Notes under the pieces: model-generated
Seen by the model: only the letters and a program-made list of their open reading frames with translations
What the model was told of the DNA's origin: nothing
The model's database searches: none
Program-made: the position numbers and the translations under genes
Assembly (NCBI GenBank): GCA_029961685.1
Contig: JARWKL010000007.1
Location: 27,909,013-27,973,012 of the forward strand
DNA: 64,000 nucleotides
Origin: Aristolochia californica
Taxonomy: Eukaryota > Streptophyta > Magnoliopsida > Piperales > Aristolochiaceae
Direction: 5' to 3'
Shown here: positions 24,205 to 35,173 of the stretch, in pieces
Numbering within the stretch: position 1 is the stretch's first letter
Layout: the number at the start of each line of letters is the position of its first letter

Positions 24205-24878
24205 GGAATTTCCCAAAATTGGATAACAAAACTTTTGTGTTCATTTGTGTTGGGTGAATAAATTTTCATAATTTATATTTGTTGTTGTTTGAAATTTTTT
24301 TCATACATCAACTATAAAATTTTCATTTTGTTGTAAGCTTTTTGCCTTGTTCGTTTTCGGGATGAAGGGAGAGTGAAAAGTCAAAGTTTTGATTTAAGAA
24401 AAGAGTGTACATCTAAACTGGAAAAGCACAATGCATAATTGTAGGGAGAGATAATTCCAAAGAGTGTCTGTAATTTTTAGGGATTGTAAGCTCTTTTTAG
24501 TTTTTATATCTCTGGTTTTGCAATCGTCGGGAAAATTTGGTGGCAGAGGATTTTTAACTGAGTGTTGAATTGCAATGCATAATTCATTTCATACAAAAAT
24601 ATAGCCCGTTACGCATTATAAATCACTTTACAATCATCTATGATTGTTAGCTCAACTTTTTGAATATGGGCAAAATAATGGCTTGTTTGACTCGGGCAAA
24701 TATCCCACAACACGTTCACTTGAGAATTTAATGAGCGTTTGTTATTCTCTTTAAAATCTTTGGATCCATAGGTCATTTGAGTCTTCAACAAGTTTCAAGC
24801 ATGCATATCCATTTTTAAAACATGTGTAGAAAAAATCTCCTTCATGTAAAATTCCAAGCTTAATAGGGTTGGAATAAT
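24205..24878 (+). repeat. Mosaic A/B/A monomer
   Basis: A at both ends (GTTGGGTGAATAAATT; AAGCTTAATAGGGTTGG). An internal B patch at about 24,650-24,715 reads GTTAGCTCAAC, TTTTTGAATATGGGC and GGCTTGTTTGACTCGGGC. The patch is short and flanked by A on both sides, as expected from conversion rather than simple crossing over. Confidence 0.85.
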
Positions 24879-26227
24879 GGAATTTCCCAAACTTAGATAA
24901 CAAAACTTTTGTGTTCATTTGTGGTGTGTGAATAGATATATTTTTTTTACATTAGTCATTATTTTAAATATTTTCCACACATCAACTATAAAATTTTCAT
25001 TTTGTTGTGATCTTTTTTGCCTTTTTTGTTTACGGTATGAAGGTTGAGCGAAAACTCAAAATTCTGATTTAAGAAAAAAGTGTAAATCTAAAATGGAAAT
25101 GCACAATGGACATATGTAGAGAGAGATATTTCCAAAGAGTATCTGTATGTTTTTGGGATCATATGCACTTTTTTTGTTTTTATATCTAAGGTTTTGCAAT
25201 CGTCGGGAAATGGGGGAGGCGGGCGATTTTTAACTGAGTGTTGACTTCAAATCCATAAGTCATCTCTTACAAAAATATAGCCCGTTACGCATGAAAAAAC
25301 ACTTTACAATCATCTATGATTGCTAGCACAACGTTTTTAATATGGGCAAAATAATGGCTTGTTTGACTCGGGCAAATATCCCACCGCACGTTCGCTTGAG
25401 AATTTAATGAGCATTTGTTATTTCTCTTTAAAAGCTTTGGATCCATAGGTCATTTGAATCTTTAACATGTTTCTGGCATGCATATCCATTTTTAAAACAT
25501 GTGTAGAAAACATCTCCTTCATGTAAAATTCCAAGATATTAGTTTTGGACTAGTGGAATTTCCCAAACTTGGATAACAAAACTTTTGTGTTCATTTGTGG
25601 TGTGTGAATAAATTTTCTTCATTTACTTTTTTTATTTTTTTAAAATTTTTCCGTACATCAACTATGAAATTTTCATTTTGCTGTGATCTATTTGCCTTTT
25701 TTGTTTACGGCATGAAGGGAGAGCAAAAAACTCGAAATTTTGATTTAAGAAAATTGTGTACATCTAAAACGGAAATGCACAATGCACATATGTAGAGAGA
25801 GATAATTCCAAAGAGTGTCTATAATTTTTAGGGAATTAAGCACCTTTTCGTTTTTATCTCTTAGGTTTTGCAATCGTCGGGAAAAATGGGTTGCCGTGGA
25901 TTTTTATCTGAGTGTTGAATTGCAATCCATAAGTCATTTCATAAAAAAATATAGCCCGTTACACATGATAAATCACATTACAATCATCTATGATTAATTA
26001 CGTCAGCTTTTTGCAAATGGGCAAAATAATGGCATGTTTGACTCTGGTAAATATCCCACCGCAAGATCACTTGAGAATTTAATAAGCATTTGTGATTCTC
26101 TTTAAAAGCTTTGCATCCATAGCTCATTTTTGTCTTTAACATGTTTCAAACATGCATATCCATTTTTAAAACATGTGTGGACGAAACTCTTTCTTGCAAA
26201 ATTCCAAGCTATTAGGGTTAAACTAGT
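24879..26227 (+). repeat. B and C monomers of an A-B-C unit
   Basis: B 24,879-25,554 and C 25,555-26,227, full length. After this B, no monomer with a B-type 5' half appears until 30,276. Confidence 0.9.
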
Positions 26228-26901
26228 GGAATTTCCCAAAATTGGATAACAAAAGTTTTGTGTTCATTTGTGTTGGGTGAATAAATTTTCTTTATTTATA
26301 TTTGTTATTGTTTCAAATTTTTTTCCATACATCAACTATAAAATTTTTCTTTTGTTGTAAGCTTTTTGCCTTGTTTGTTTTCAGGATGAAGGGAGAGCGA
26401 AAAGTCAAAGTTTTGATTTAAGAAAAAAGTGTAGATCTAAAATGGAAAAGCACAATGCAGAATTGTGGGGAGAGATAATTCCAATGAGTGTCTGTAATTT
26501 TTAGGGATTCTATGCTCTTTTTAGTTTTTATATCTCAGGTTTATCAATCGTCGGGAAAAATTGGTGGCAGAGGATTTTTAACTGAGTGTTGAATTGCAAT
26601 CCATAAGTCATTTCACACAAAAATATAGCCCGTTACGCATGATAAATCACTTTACAATCATCTATGATTGCTAGATCTAATTTTTGAAAATGTGCAAAAT
26701 AATGACTTGTTAGACTCGGGTAAATATCCCACAGCACGTTCACTTGAGAATTTAATGACCGTTTGTTATTCTCTTTAAAAGCTTTGGATCCATAGGTCAT
26801 TTGAATCTTTAACATGTTTCTGGCATGCATATCCATTTTTAAAACATGTGTAGAACAAATCTCCTTCATGTAAAATTCCAAGGTATTAGTTTCGGACTAG
26901 T
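26228..26901 (+). repeat. A monomer with a B-type tail
   Basis: A through the GTTAGACTCGGGTAAATATCCC block. The end, from about 26,815, is B (TTTCTGGCATGC, AGGTATTAGTTTCGGACTAGT). A C monomer follows, as after a true B, so the crossover has fused A and B and shortened the unit to a dimer. Confidence 0.87.
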
Positions 26902-27576
26902 GGAATTTCCCAAACTTGGATAACAAAACGTTTGTGTTCATTTGTGGTGTGTGAATAAATTTTCTTCATTTACTTTTTTTATTGTTTTAAACTTTTTCCG
27001 TACATTAACTATGAAATTTTCATTTTGTTGTGATCTATTTGCCTTTTTTGTGTACGGGATGAAGGGAGAGCGAAAAACTCGAAGTTTTGATTTAAGAAAA
27101 ATGTGTACATCAAAAACGAAAATGCACAATGCAAATATGTAGAAAGAGATAATTCCAAAGAGTGTCTGTAATTTTTAGGGATTTTAAGCACCTTTTCGTG
27201 TTTTTATCTTAGGTTCTACAATCGTCGGGAAAAATGGGTTGTGGAGGATTTTTAACTGAGTGTTGAATTGCAATCCATAAGTCATTTCATACAAAAATAT
27301 AGACCGTTACGCATGATAAATCACATTACAATCATCTACGATTAATTATGTGAGCTTTTTGCAAATGGGCAAAATAATGGCATGTTTGACTCTGGTAAAT
27401 ATCCCACCGCATGTTCACTTGCGAATTTAATGAGCGTTTGTGATTCTCTTTAAAAGCTTTGGATCCATAGCTCATTTGAATCTTTAACATGTTTCAAACA
27501 TGCATATCCATTTTTAAAACATGTGTGGACGAAATCTCTTTCTTGCAAAATTCCAAGATATTAGTTTTGGACTAGT
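26902..27576 (+). repeat. C monomer with a B-type terminal 20-25 bp
   Basis: C to about 27,555 (CATAGCTCATTTG, TTTCAAACATGC, GTGTGGACGAAATC), then the B ending GATATTAGTTTTGGACTAGT. It is followed by another C rather than A, matching the B-type junction. Confidence 0.86.
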
Positions 27577-28252
27577 GGAATTTCCCAAACTTGGATAACA
27601 AAAATTTTGTGTTCATTTTTGGTGTGTGAATAAATTTTCTTCATTTACTTTTTTTATTATTTTAAACTTTTTCCGTACATCAACTATGAAATTTTCATTT
27701 TGCTATGATCTATTTGCCTTTTTTGTTTACGGGATGAAGGGAGAGCGAAAAACTCGAAGTTTTGATGTAAGAAAAATGTGTACATCTAAAATGGAAATGC
27801 ACCATGCACATATATAGAGAGAGATAATTCCAAAGAGTGTCTGTAATTTTTAGGGATTGTAAGCACCTTTTCGTTTTTATATCTCAGGTTTTGCAATCGT
27901 CGGGAAAAATGGGTTGCGAAGGATTTTTAACTGAGTGTTGAATTGCAATCCATAAGTCAATTCATACAAAAAATATAGCCCGTTACACATGATAAATCAC
28001 ATTACCATCATCTATGATTAACTATGTCAGATTTTTGCAAATGGGCAAAATAAGGGTATGTTTGACTCGGGTAAATATCCCACCGCAAGTTCACTTGAGA
28101 ATTTAATGAGTGTTTGTTATTCTCTTTAAAAGCTTTGCATCCATAGGTCATTTGCATCTTTAACATGTTTCAAACATTCATATCCATTTTCAAAACATGT
28201 GTGGATGAAATCTCTTTCTTTCAAAATTCCAAGCTATTAGGGTTAAACTAGT
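27577..28252 (+). repeat. Satellite monomer, type C
   Basis: Full-length C immediately after a C/B copy. Private changes include GATGTAAGAAAAATG, CACATATATAGAG (which loses the NdeI site) and TAAGGGTATGTTTG. Confidence 0.88.
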
Positions 28253-28924
28253 GGAATTTCCCAAAATTGGATAACAAAAGTTTTTTGTTCATTTGTGTTG
28301 GGTGAACAAAATTTTTTTTTTATATTATTTATTGTTTTAAATTTTTTCTATACATCAACTATAAAATTTTCATTTTGTTGTAAGGTTTTTGCCTTGTTTG
28401 ATTTCGGGATGAAGGGACAGTGAAAAGTCAAAGTTTTGATTTAAAAAAAAACAGTACATCTAAAATGGAAAAGCACAATGAACAATTGTAGGGAGACATA
28501 ATTCCAAAGAGTGTCTGTAATTGTTAGGGATTATTAGATCTTTTTAGTTTTTACATCTCAAGTTTTGCAATCGTCGGGAAAAATTGGTGGCTTGGGATTT
28601 TTAACTGAGCGTTAAATTGCAATCCATAAGTCATTTCATAAAAAAATATATCCCATTACGCATGACAAATCACTTTACAATCACCTATGATTGTTAGCTC
28701 AAATTTTTGAATATGGGCAAAATAATGGCTTGTTTGACTCGGGCAAATATCCCACCTCACGTTCACTTGAGAATTTAATGAGCGTTTGTTATTCTCTTTA
28801 AAAGCTTTGGATCCATAGGTCATTTGAATCTTTAACATGTTTCTGGCATGCAAATCCATTTTTAAAACACGTGTAGAAAAAATCTCCTTCATGTAAAATT
28901 CCAAGATATTAGTTTTGGACTAGT
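28253..28924 (+). repeat. Hybrid A/B monomer
   Basis: A until the ACGCATGA block at about 28,655, then B (GACAAATCACTTTACAATC, GTTAGCTCAAATTTTTG, TTTCTGGCATGC). It carries CCCACCTCACG and AAAACACGTGTAG, both shared with the B at 32,299-32,974 about 4,050 bp downstream. Confidence 0.87.
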
Positions 28925-29599
28925 GGAATTTCCCAGACTTGGATAACAAAACTTTTGTGTTCATTTGTGGTGTGTGAATAAATTTTCTTCATTTACTTTT
29001 TTTATTGTTTTAAACATTTTCCGTACATCAACTATGAAATTTTCATTTTGCTGTGATCGATGTGCTTTGTTTCTTTATGGGATGAAGGGAGAGCGAAAAA
29101 CTCGAAGTTTTGATTTAAGAAAAATGTGTACAGCTAAAACGGAAATGCAAAATGCACATATATATAGAGAGATAATTCCGAAGAGTGTCTTTAATTTTTA
29201 GGGATTTTAACCACCTTTTCATTTTTATATCTCAGGTTTTGCAATCGTCGGGAAAAATGGGTTGCGATGGATTTTTAACTGAGTGTTGAATTGCAATCCA
29301 TAAGTCATTTCATATAAAAATATAGCCTATTACGCATGATAAATCACATTACAATCATCTACGATTAATTATGTCAGCTTTTTGCAAATGCGCAAAATAA
29401 TGGCATGTTTGACTCGAGTAAATATCCCACCGCAGGTTCACTTGCGAATTTAATGAGCGTTTGTTATTCTCTTTAAAAGCTTTGGATCCATAGGTCATTT
29501 GAATCTTTAACATGTTTCTGGCATGCATATCCATTTTTAAAACATGTGTAGAAAAAATCTTTTTCATGTAAAATTTCAAGATATTAGTTTTGGACTAGT
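28925..29599 (+). repeat. C monomer with a B-type 3' end
   Basis: C through GATTAATTATGTCAGC and the CACCGCAGG block. From about 29,480 it is B (GGATCCATAGGTC, TTTCTGGCATGC, GATATTAGTTTTGGAC). The TCCCAGACTTGG start and CATATATATAGAGAG variants recur at 32,975. Confidence 0.87.
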
Positions 29600-30275
29600 G
29601 GAATTTCCCAAACTTGGATAACAAAACTTTTGTGTTCATTTTTGGTGTGTGAATAAATTTTCTTCATTTACTTTTTTTTATTGTTTAAAACTTTTTCCGT
29701 ACATCAACTATGAAATTTTCATTTTGCTATAATCTATTTGCCTTTTTTGTTGTTGGGATGAAGGGTGAGCGAAAAAATTGAAGTTTTGCTTTAAGAAAAA
29801 TGTGTACATCTAAAATGGAAATGCACAATGCACATATGTAGAGAGAGATAATTCCAAAGAGTGTCTGTAATTTTTAGGGATTGTAAGCACCTTTTCGTTT
29901 TTATATCTCAGGTTTTGCAATCGTCGGGAAAAATTGGTTGCGGAGGATTTTTAACTGTGTGTTGAATTGCAATCCATAAGTCATTTCATACAAAAATATA
30001 GCCTGTTACGCATGATATATCACATTACAATCATCTATGATTGTTAGATCAAATTTTTGAAATTGGGCAAAATAATGACTCGTTAGACTCGGGTAAATAT
30101 CCCACCGCACGTTCACTCTAGAATTTAATGAGCGTTTGTTATTCTCTTTAAAAGTTTTGGATTCATAGGTCATTTGAATCTTTAACATGTTTCGAGCATG
30201 CATATCCATTTTTAAAACATGTGTAGAAAAAATCTACTTCTTGTAAAATTCCAAGCTTAATAGGGTTGGACTAAT
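29600..30275 (+). repeat. Hybrid C/A monomer
   Basis: C up to CACATTACAATC at about 30,030, then A (GTTAGATCAAATTTTTG, GACTCGTTAGACTCGGG, AAGCTTAATAGGGTTGG). The switch falls in or next to the central dyad. A B monomer follows, as it would after a true A. Confidence 0.87.
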
Positions 30276-31623
30276 GGAATTTCCCAAACTTGGATAACAA
30301 AACCATTGTGTTCATTTGTGGCGTGTGAATAGATATTTTTTATTTACATTAGTTATTATTTTAAATATTTTCCACACATCAACTATAAAATTTTTATTTT
30401 GTTGTGATCTTTGTTGCCTTTTTTGTTTACGGGATGAAGGGGGAGCGAAACTCAAAGTTCTGATTTAAGAAAAAAGTGTATATCTAAAATGGAAAAGCAC
30501 AATGCACAAATGTAGAGAGAGATATTTCCAAAGAGTGTCTGTATGTTTTAGGGATCGTATGAACTTTTTCGTTTTTATATCTAAGGGTTTGCAATCGCTG
30601 GGAAACTAGGGACGTGGGCGATTTTTAAATGAGTGTTGACTTCAAACCCATAAGTGATTTCTTACAAATAATATAGCCCGTTATGCATGACAAATCACTT
30701 TGCAATCACCTATGATTGTTAGCTCAACTTTTTGAATATGGGCAAAATAATGGTTCGTTTGACTCGGGCAAATATCCCACCGCACGTTCACTTGAGAATT
30801 TAATGTGCGTTTGTTATTCTCTTTAAAATCTTTGGATCCATAGGTCATTTGAAATTTAACATGTTTCTGACATGCATATCCATTTTTAAAACATGTGTAG
30901 AAAAAATCTCCTTCATGTAAAATTCCAAGATATTTGTTTTGGACAAGTGGAATTTCCCAAACTTGGATAACAAAACTTTTGTGTTCATTTGTGGTGTGTG
31001 AATAAATTTTCATCATTTACTTTTTTTATTGTTTTAAACTTTTTATGTACATCAACTATGAAATTTTCATTTTGCTGTGATCTATTTGCCCTTTTTGTTT
31101 ACGGGATGAAGGGAGAGCGAAAAACTCGAAGTTTTGATTTAAGAAAAATGTGTACATCTAAAACGGAAATGCACAATGCACATATGTAGAGAGAGATAAT
31201 TCCAAACAGTGTCTGTAATTTTTAGGGATTGTAAGCACTTTTTCGTTTTTATATCTCAGGTTTTGCCATCGTCGGGAAAAATGGGTTGCGGGGGATTTTT
31301 AACTGAGTATTGAATTGCAATCCATAAGTCAATTCATACAAAAATATAGCCCGTTACGCATGACAAATCACATTACAATCATCTATGATTAATTATGTCA
31401 GCTTTTTGCAAATGGGAAAAATAATGGCATGTTTGACTCCGGTAAATATCCCACCGCCAGTTCACCTGAGAATTTAAAGAGCGTTTGTTATTCTCTTTAA
31501 AAGCTTTGCATCCATAGCTCCTTTGCATCTTTAAATTGTTTCAAACATGCATATCCATTTTTAAAACATGTGTGGACGAAATCACTTTCTTGCAAAATTC
31601 CAAGCAATTAGGGTTAAACTAGT
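30276..31623 (+). repeat. B and C monomers; HOR order resumes
   Basis: B 30,276-30,948 and C 30,949-31,623. The B copy holds the only exact CENP-B-box-like 17-mer found in the window (30,753-30,769) and the tail variant TATTTGTTTTGGACAAGT. Confidence 0.9.
30753..30769 (+). other. Exact match to the minimal CENP-B box pattern
   Basis: GTTCGTTTGACTCGGGC fits nTTCGnnnnAnnCGGGn at every fixed base. The usual A and B sequence here is CTTGTTNGACTCGGG, which matches 7 of the 9 fixed bases. One A-like copy at 30,079-30,093 (CTCGTTAGACTCGGG) matches 8. The exact match is seen once, so chance mutation from a near-match background is the simplest explanation. Confidence 0.45.
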
Positions 31624-32974
31624 GGAATTTCCCAAAATTGGATAACAAAACCTTTGTGTTCATTTATGTTGGGTGAATAAATTTTCTTTATTTATATTTG
31701 TTATTGTTTTAAATTTTTTCCATACATCAACTATAAAATTTTCATTTTGTTGTAAGATTTTTGCCTTGTTTGTTTTTCGGGATGAAGGGAGAGCGAAAAG
31801 TCAAAGTTTTGATTTAAGGAAAAAGTGTACATGTAAAATGGAAAAGCACAATGCACAATTGTAGGGAGAGATAATTCCAAAGAGTGTCTTTAATTTTTAG
31901 GGATTGTAAGCTCTTTTTAGTTTTTATATCTCAGGTTTTGCTATCGTAGGGAAAAATTGGTGGCAGAGGTTTTTTAACTGAGTGTTGAATTGCAATCCAT
32001 AAGTCATTTCATACAAAAATATAGCCCGTTAGGCATGATAAATCACTTTACAATTATCTGTGATTGTTAGATCAAATTTTTGAAAATGGGCAAAATAATG
32101 ACTTGTTAGGCTCGGGTAAATATCCCACCGCACGTTCACTTAAGAATTTAATGAGCGTTTGTTATTCTATTTAAAAGCTTTGGATCCATAGGTCATTTGA
32201 ATCTTTAACAAGCTTCAAGCATGCATATCCATTTTTAAAACATGTGTAGAAAAAATCTCCTTCATCTAAAATTCCAAGCTTAATAAGGTTGAACTAATGG
32301 AATTTCCCAAACTTGGATAACAAAACTTTTGTGTTCATTTGTGGTGTGTGAATAGATATTTTTTTTATTTAGATTAGTTATTATTTTAAATATTTTCCAC
32401 ACTTCAACTATAAAATTTTTATTTTGTTGTGATCTTGTTTGCCTTTTTTGTTTACGGGATGAAGAGGGAGCGAAAACTCAAAGTTCTGATTTAGGAAAAT
32501 TGTGTACATCTAAAATGGAAATGCACAATGCACAAATGTAGAGAGAGATATTTCCAAAGAGTGTCTGTATGTTTTAGGGATCGTATGCACTTTTTCGTTT
32601 TTATATCTAAGGTTTTGCAATCGTCGGGAAACGGGGGAGGCGGTCGATTTTTAACTGAGTGTTGACTTCAAATCCATAAGTCATTTATTACAAAAATATA
32701 GCCCGTTACGCATGAAAAATCACTTTAGAATCACCTATGATTGTTAGCTCAACGTTTTGAATATGGGCAAAATAATTGCTCGTTTGACTAGGGCAAATAT
32801 CACACCTCACGTTCACTTGAGAATTTAATGAGCGTTTGTTATTCTCTTTAAAAGGTTTGGATCCCTAGGTCATTTGAATCTTTAACATGTTTCTGGCATA
32901 CATATCCATTTTTAAAACACGTGTAGAAAAAATCTCCTTCATGTAAAATTCCAAGATATTAGTTTTGGACTAGT
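31624..32974 (+). repeat. A and B monomers of an A-B-C unit
   Basis: A 31,624-32,298 and B 32,299-32,974, full length. The second half of the B has CACACCTCACG, GGCATACATATCC and AAAACACGTGTAG. The first and last of these link it, with one base change in the first, to the hybrid ending at 28,924. Confidence 0.9.
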
Positions 32975-33823
32975 GGAATTTCCCAGACTTGCATAACAAA
33001 ACTTTTGTGTTCATTTGTGGTGTGTGAATAAATTTTCTTCATTTAATTTTTTTATTGTTTTAAACTTTTTCCGTACATTAACTATGAAATTTTCATTTTG
33101 CTGTGATCTTTTTGCCTTGTGTGTTTACGGGATGAAGGGAGAGCGAAAAACTCGAAGTTTTGATTTAAGAAAAATGTGTACATCTAAAACGGAAATACAC
33201 AATGCACATATATATAGAGAGATAATTCCAAAGAGTGTCTTTAATTTTTAGGGATTTTAAGCACCTTTTCGTTTTTTTATCTTAGGTTTTGCAATCGTCG
33301 TGAAAAATGGGTTGCGGTGGATTTTTAACTAAGTGTTGAATTGCAATCCATAAGTCCTTTCATACAAAAATATAGCCCGTTACGCAAGATAAATCAATTT
33401 ACAATCTTCTATGATTGTTAGATCAAATTTTTGAAAATGGGCAAAATAATGACTTGTTAGACTCGGGTAAATATCCCACCACACGTTCACTTGAGAATTT
33501 AACTGAGTGTTGAATTGCAATCCATAAGTCCTTTCATGCAAAAATATAGCCCGTTAGGCATGATAAATCACTTTACAATCTTCTATGATTGTTAGATCAA
33601 ATTTTTGAAAATGGCCAAAATAATGACTTGTTAGACTCGGGTAAATATCCCACCGCACGTTCACTTGAGAATTTAATGAGCGTTTGTTATTCTCTTTAAA
33701 AGCTTTGGATCCATGGGTCATTTGAATCTTTAACATTTTTCAAGCATGCATATCCATTTTTAAAACATGTGTAGAAAAAATCTCCTTCATGTAAAATTCC
33801 AAGCTTAATAGGGTTGGACTAAT
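32975..33823 (+). repeat. Hybrid C/A monomer with an internal 174-bp tandem duplication
   Basis: C in the first half (TCCCAGACTTG, CATATATATAGAG, GGGTTGCGGTGG), A from about 33,380 (GTTAGATCAAATTTTTG) to its tail. The length of 849 bp is explained by the duplication at 33,327-33,674. Confidence 0.9.
33327..33674 (+). repeat. 174-bp direct tandem duplication
   Basis: Copy 1 is 33,327-33,500 and copy 2 is 33,501-33,674; both run from AACTRAGTGTTG to TTGAGAATTT and share TAAGTCCTTTCAT and AATCTTCTATG. At the junction, GAGAATTTAATG and GATTTTTAACT share TTTAA, so the breakpoints sit on 5 bases of microhomology. Confidence 0.92.
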
Positions 33824-35173
33824 GGAATTTCCCAAACTTGGATAACAAAACTTTTGTGTTCATTTGTGGTGACTGAATAGATATTTTTTATTTACATTAG
33901 TTATTTTTTAAAATATTTTCCACACATCAACTATAAAATTTTTATTTTGTTGTGATCTTTTTTGCCTTTTTTGTTTACGGGATGAAGGGGGGAGCGAAAA
34001 CTCAAAGTTCTGATTTAAGAAAATAGTGTACATCTAAAATGGAAATGCACAATGCACAAATGTAGAGAGAGATATTTCCAATGAGTTTCCCTATGTTTTA
34101 GGGATCGTATGCACTCTTTCGTTTTTATATATAAGGTTTTGCAATCGTCGAGTAATGTGGGAGGTGGGTGATTTTTAACTGAGTGTTGACTTCAAATCCA
34201 TAAGTCATATCTTAAAAAAATATAGCCCGTTACGCATGACAAATCACTTTACAATCACCTATGATTGTTAACTCAACTTTTTGAATATGGGCAAAATAAT
34301 GGCTTGTTTGACTCGCGCAAATATCCCACCGCACGTTCACTTGAGAATTTATTGAGCGTTTGTTTTTCTCTTTAAAAGCTTTGGATCCATAGGTCATTTG
34401 AATCTTTAACATGTTTCTTGCATGCATATCCATTTTTAAAACTTGTGTAGAAAAAATCTCCTTCATGTAAAATTCCAAGATATTAGTTTTGGACCAGAGG
34501 AATTTCCCAAGCTTGGATAACAAAACTTTTGTTTTCATTTGTGGTGTGTGAATAAATATTCTTCTTTTAATTTTTTTATTGTTTTAAACTTTTTCCGTAC
34601 ATCAACTATGAAATTTTCATTTTCCTGTGATCTATTTGCCTTTTTTCTTTACGGGATGAATGGAGAGCGAAAAACTCAAAGTTTTGATTTAAGAAAAATG
34701 TGTACATCTAAAACAGAAATGCATAATGCACATATGTTGAGAGAGATAATTCCTAAGAGTGTTTGTAATTTTTAGAGATTGTAAGCACCTTTTCGTTTTT
34801 ATATCTCAGGTTTTGCCATCGTCGGGAAAAATGGGTTTCGGAGGATTTTTAACTGAGTGTTGAATTGCAATCCATAAGTCATTTCATACAAAAATATAGC
34901 CCGTTACGCATGATAAATCACATTACAATCATCTATGATTAATTATGTCAGCTTTTTGCAAATGGGCAAAATAATGGCATGTTTGACTCGGGTAAATATC
35001 CCACCGCAAGTGCACTTGATAATTTAATGAGCGTTTGTTATTCACTTTAAAAGTTTTACATCCATAGCTCATTTACATCTTTAACATGTTTCAAACATGC
35101 ATATCCATTTTTAAAACATTTGTGGATGAAATCTCTTTCTTGCAAAATTCCAAGCTATCATGGTAAAACAAGT
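33824..35173 (+). repeat. B and C monomers of an A-B-C unit
   Basis: B 33,824-34,498 and C 34,499-35,173. The 3' half of the C (TTTACATCCATAGCTC, ACATTTGTGGATG, GGTAAAACAAGTGG) matches the C ending at 37,168 and marks the left edge of a duplicated HOR. Confidence 0.9.
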
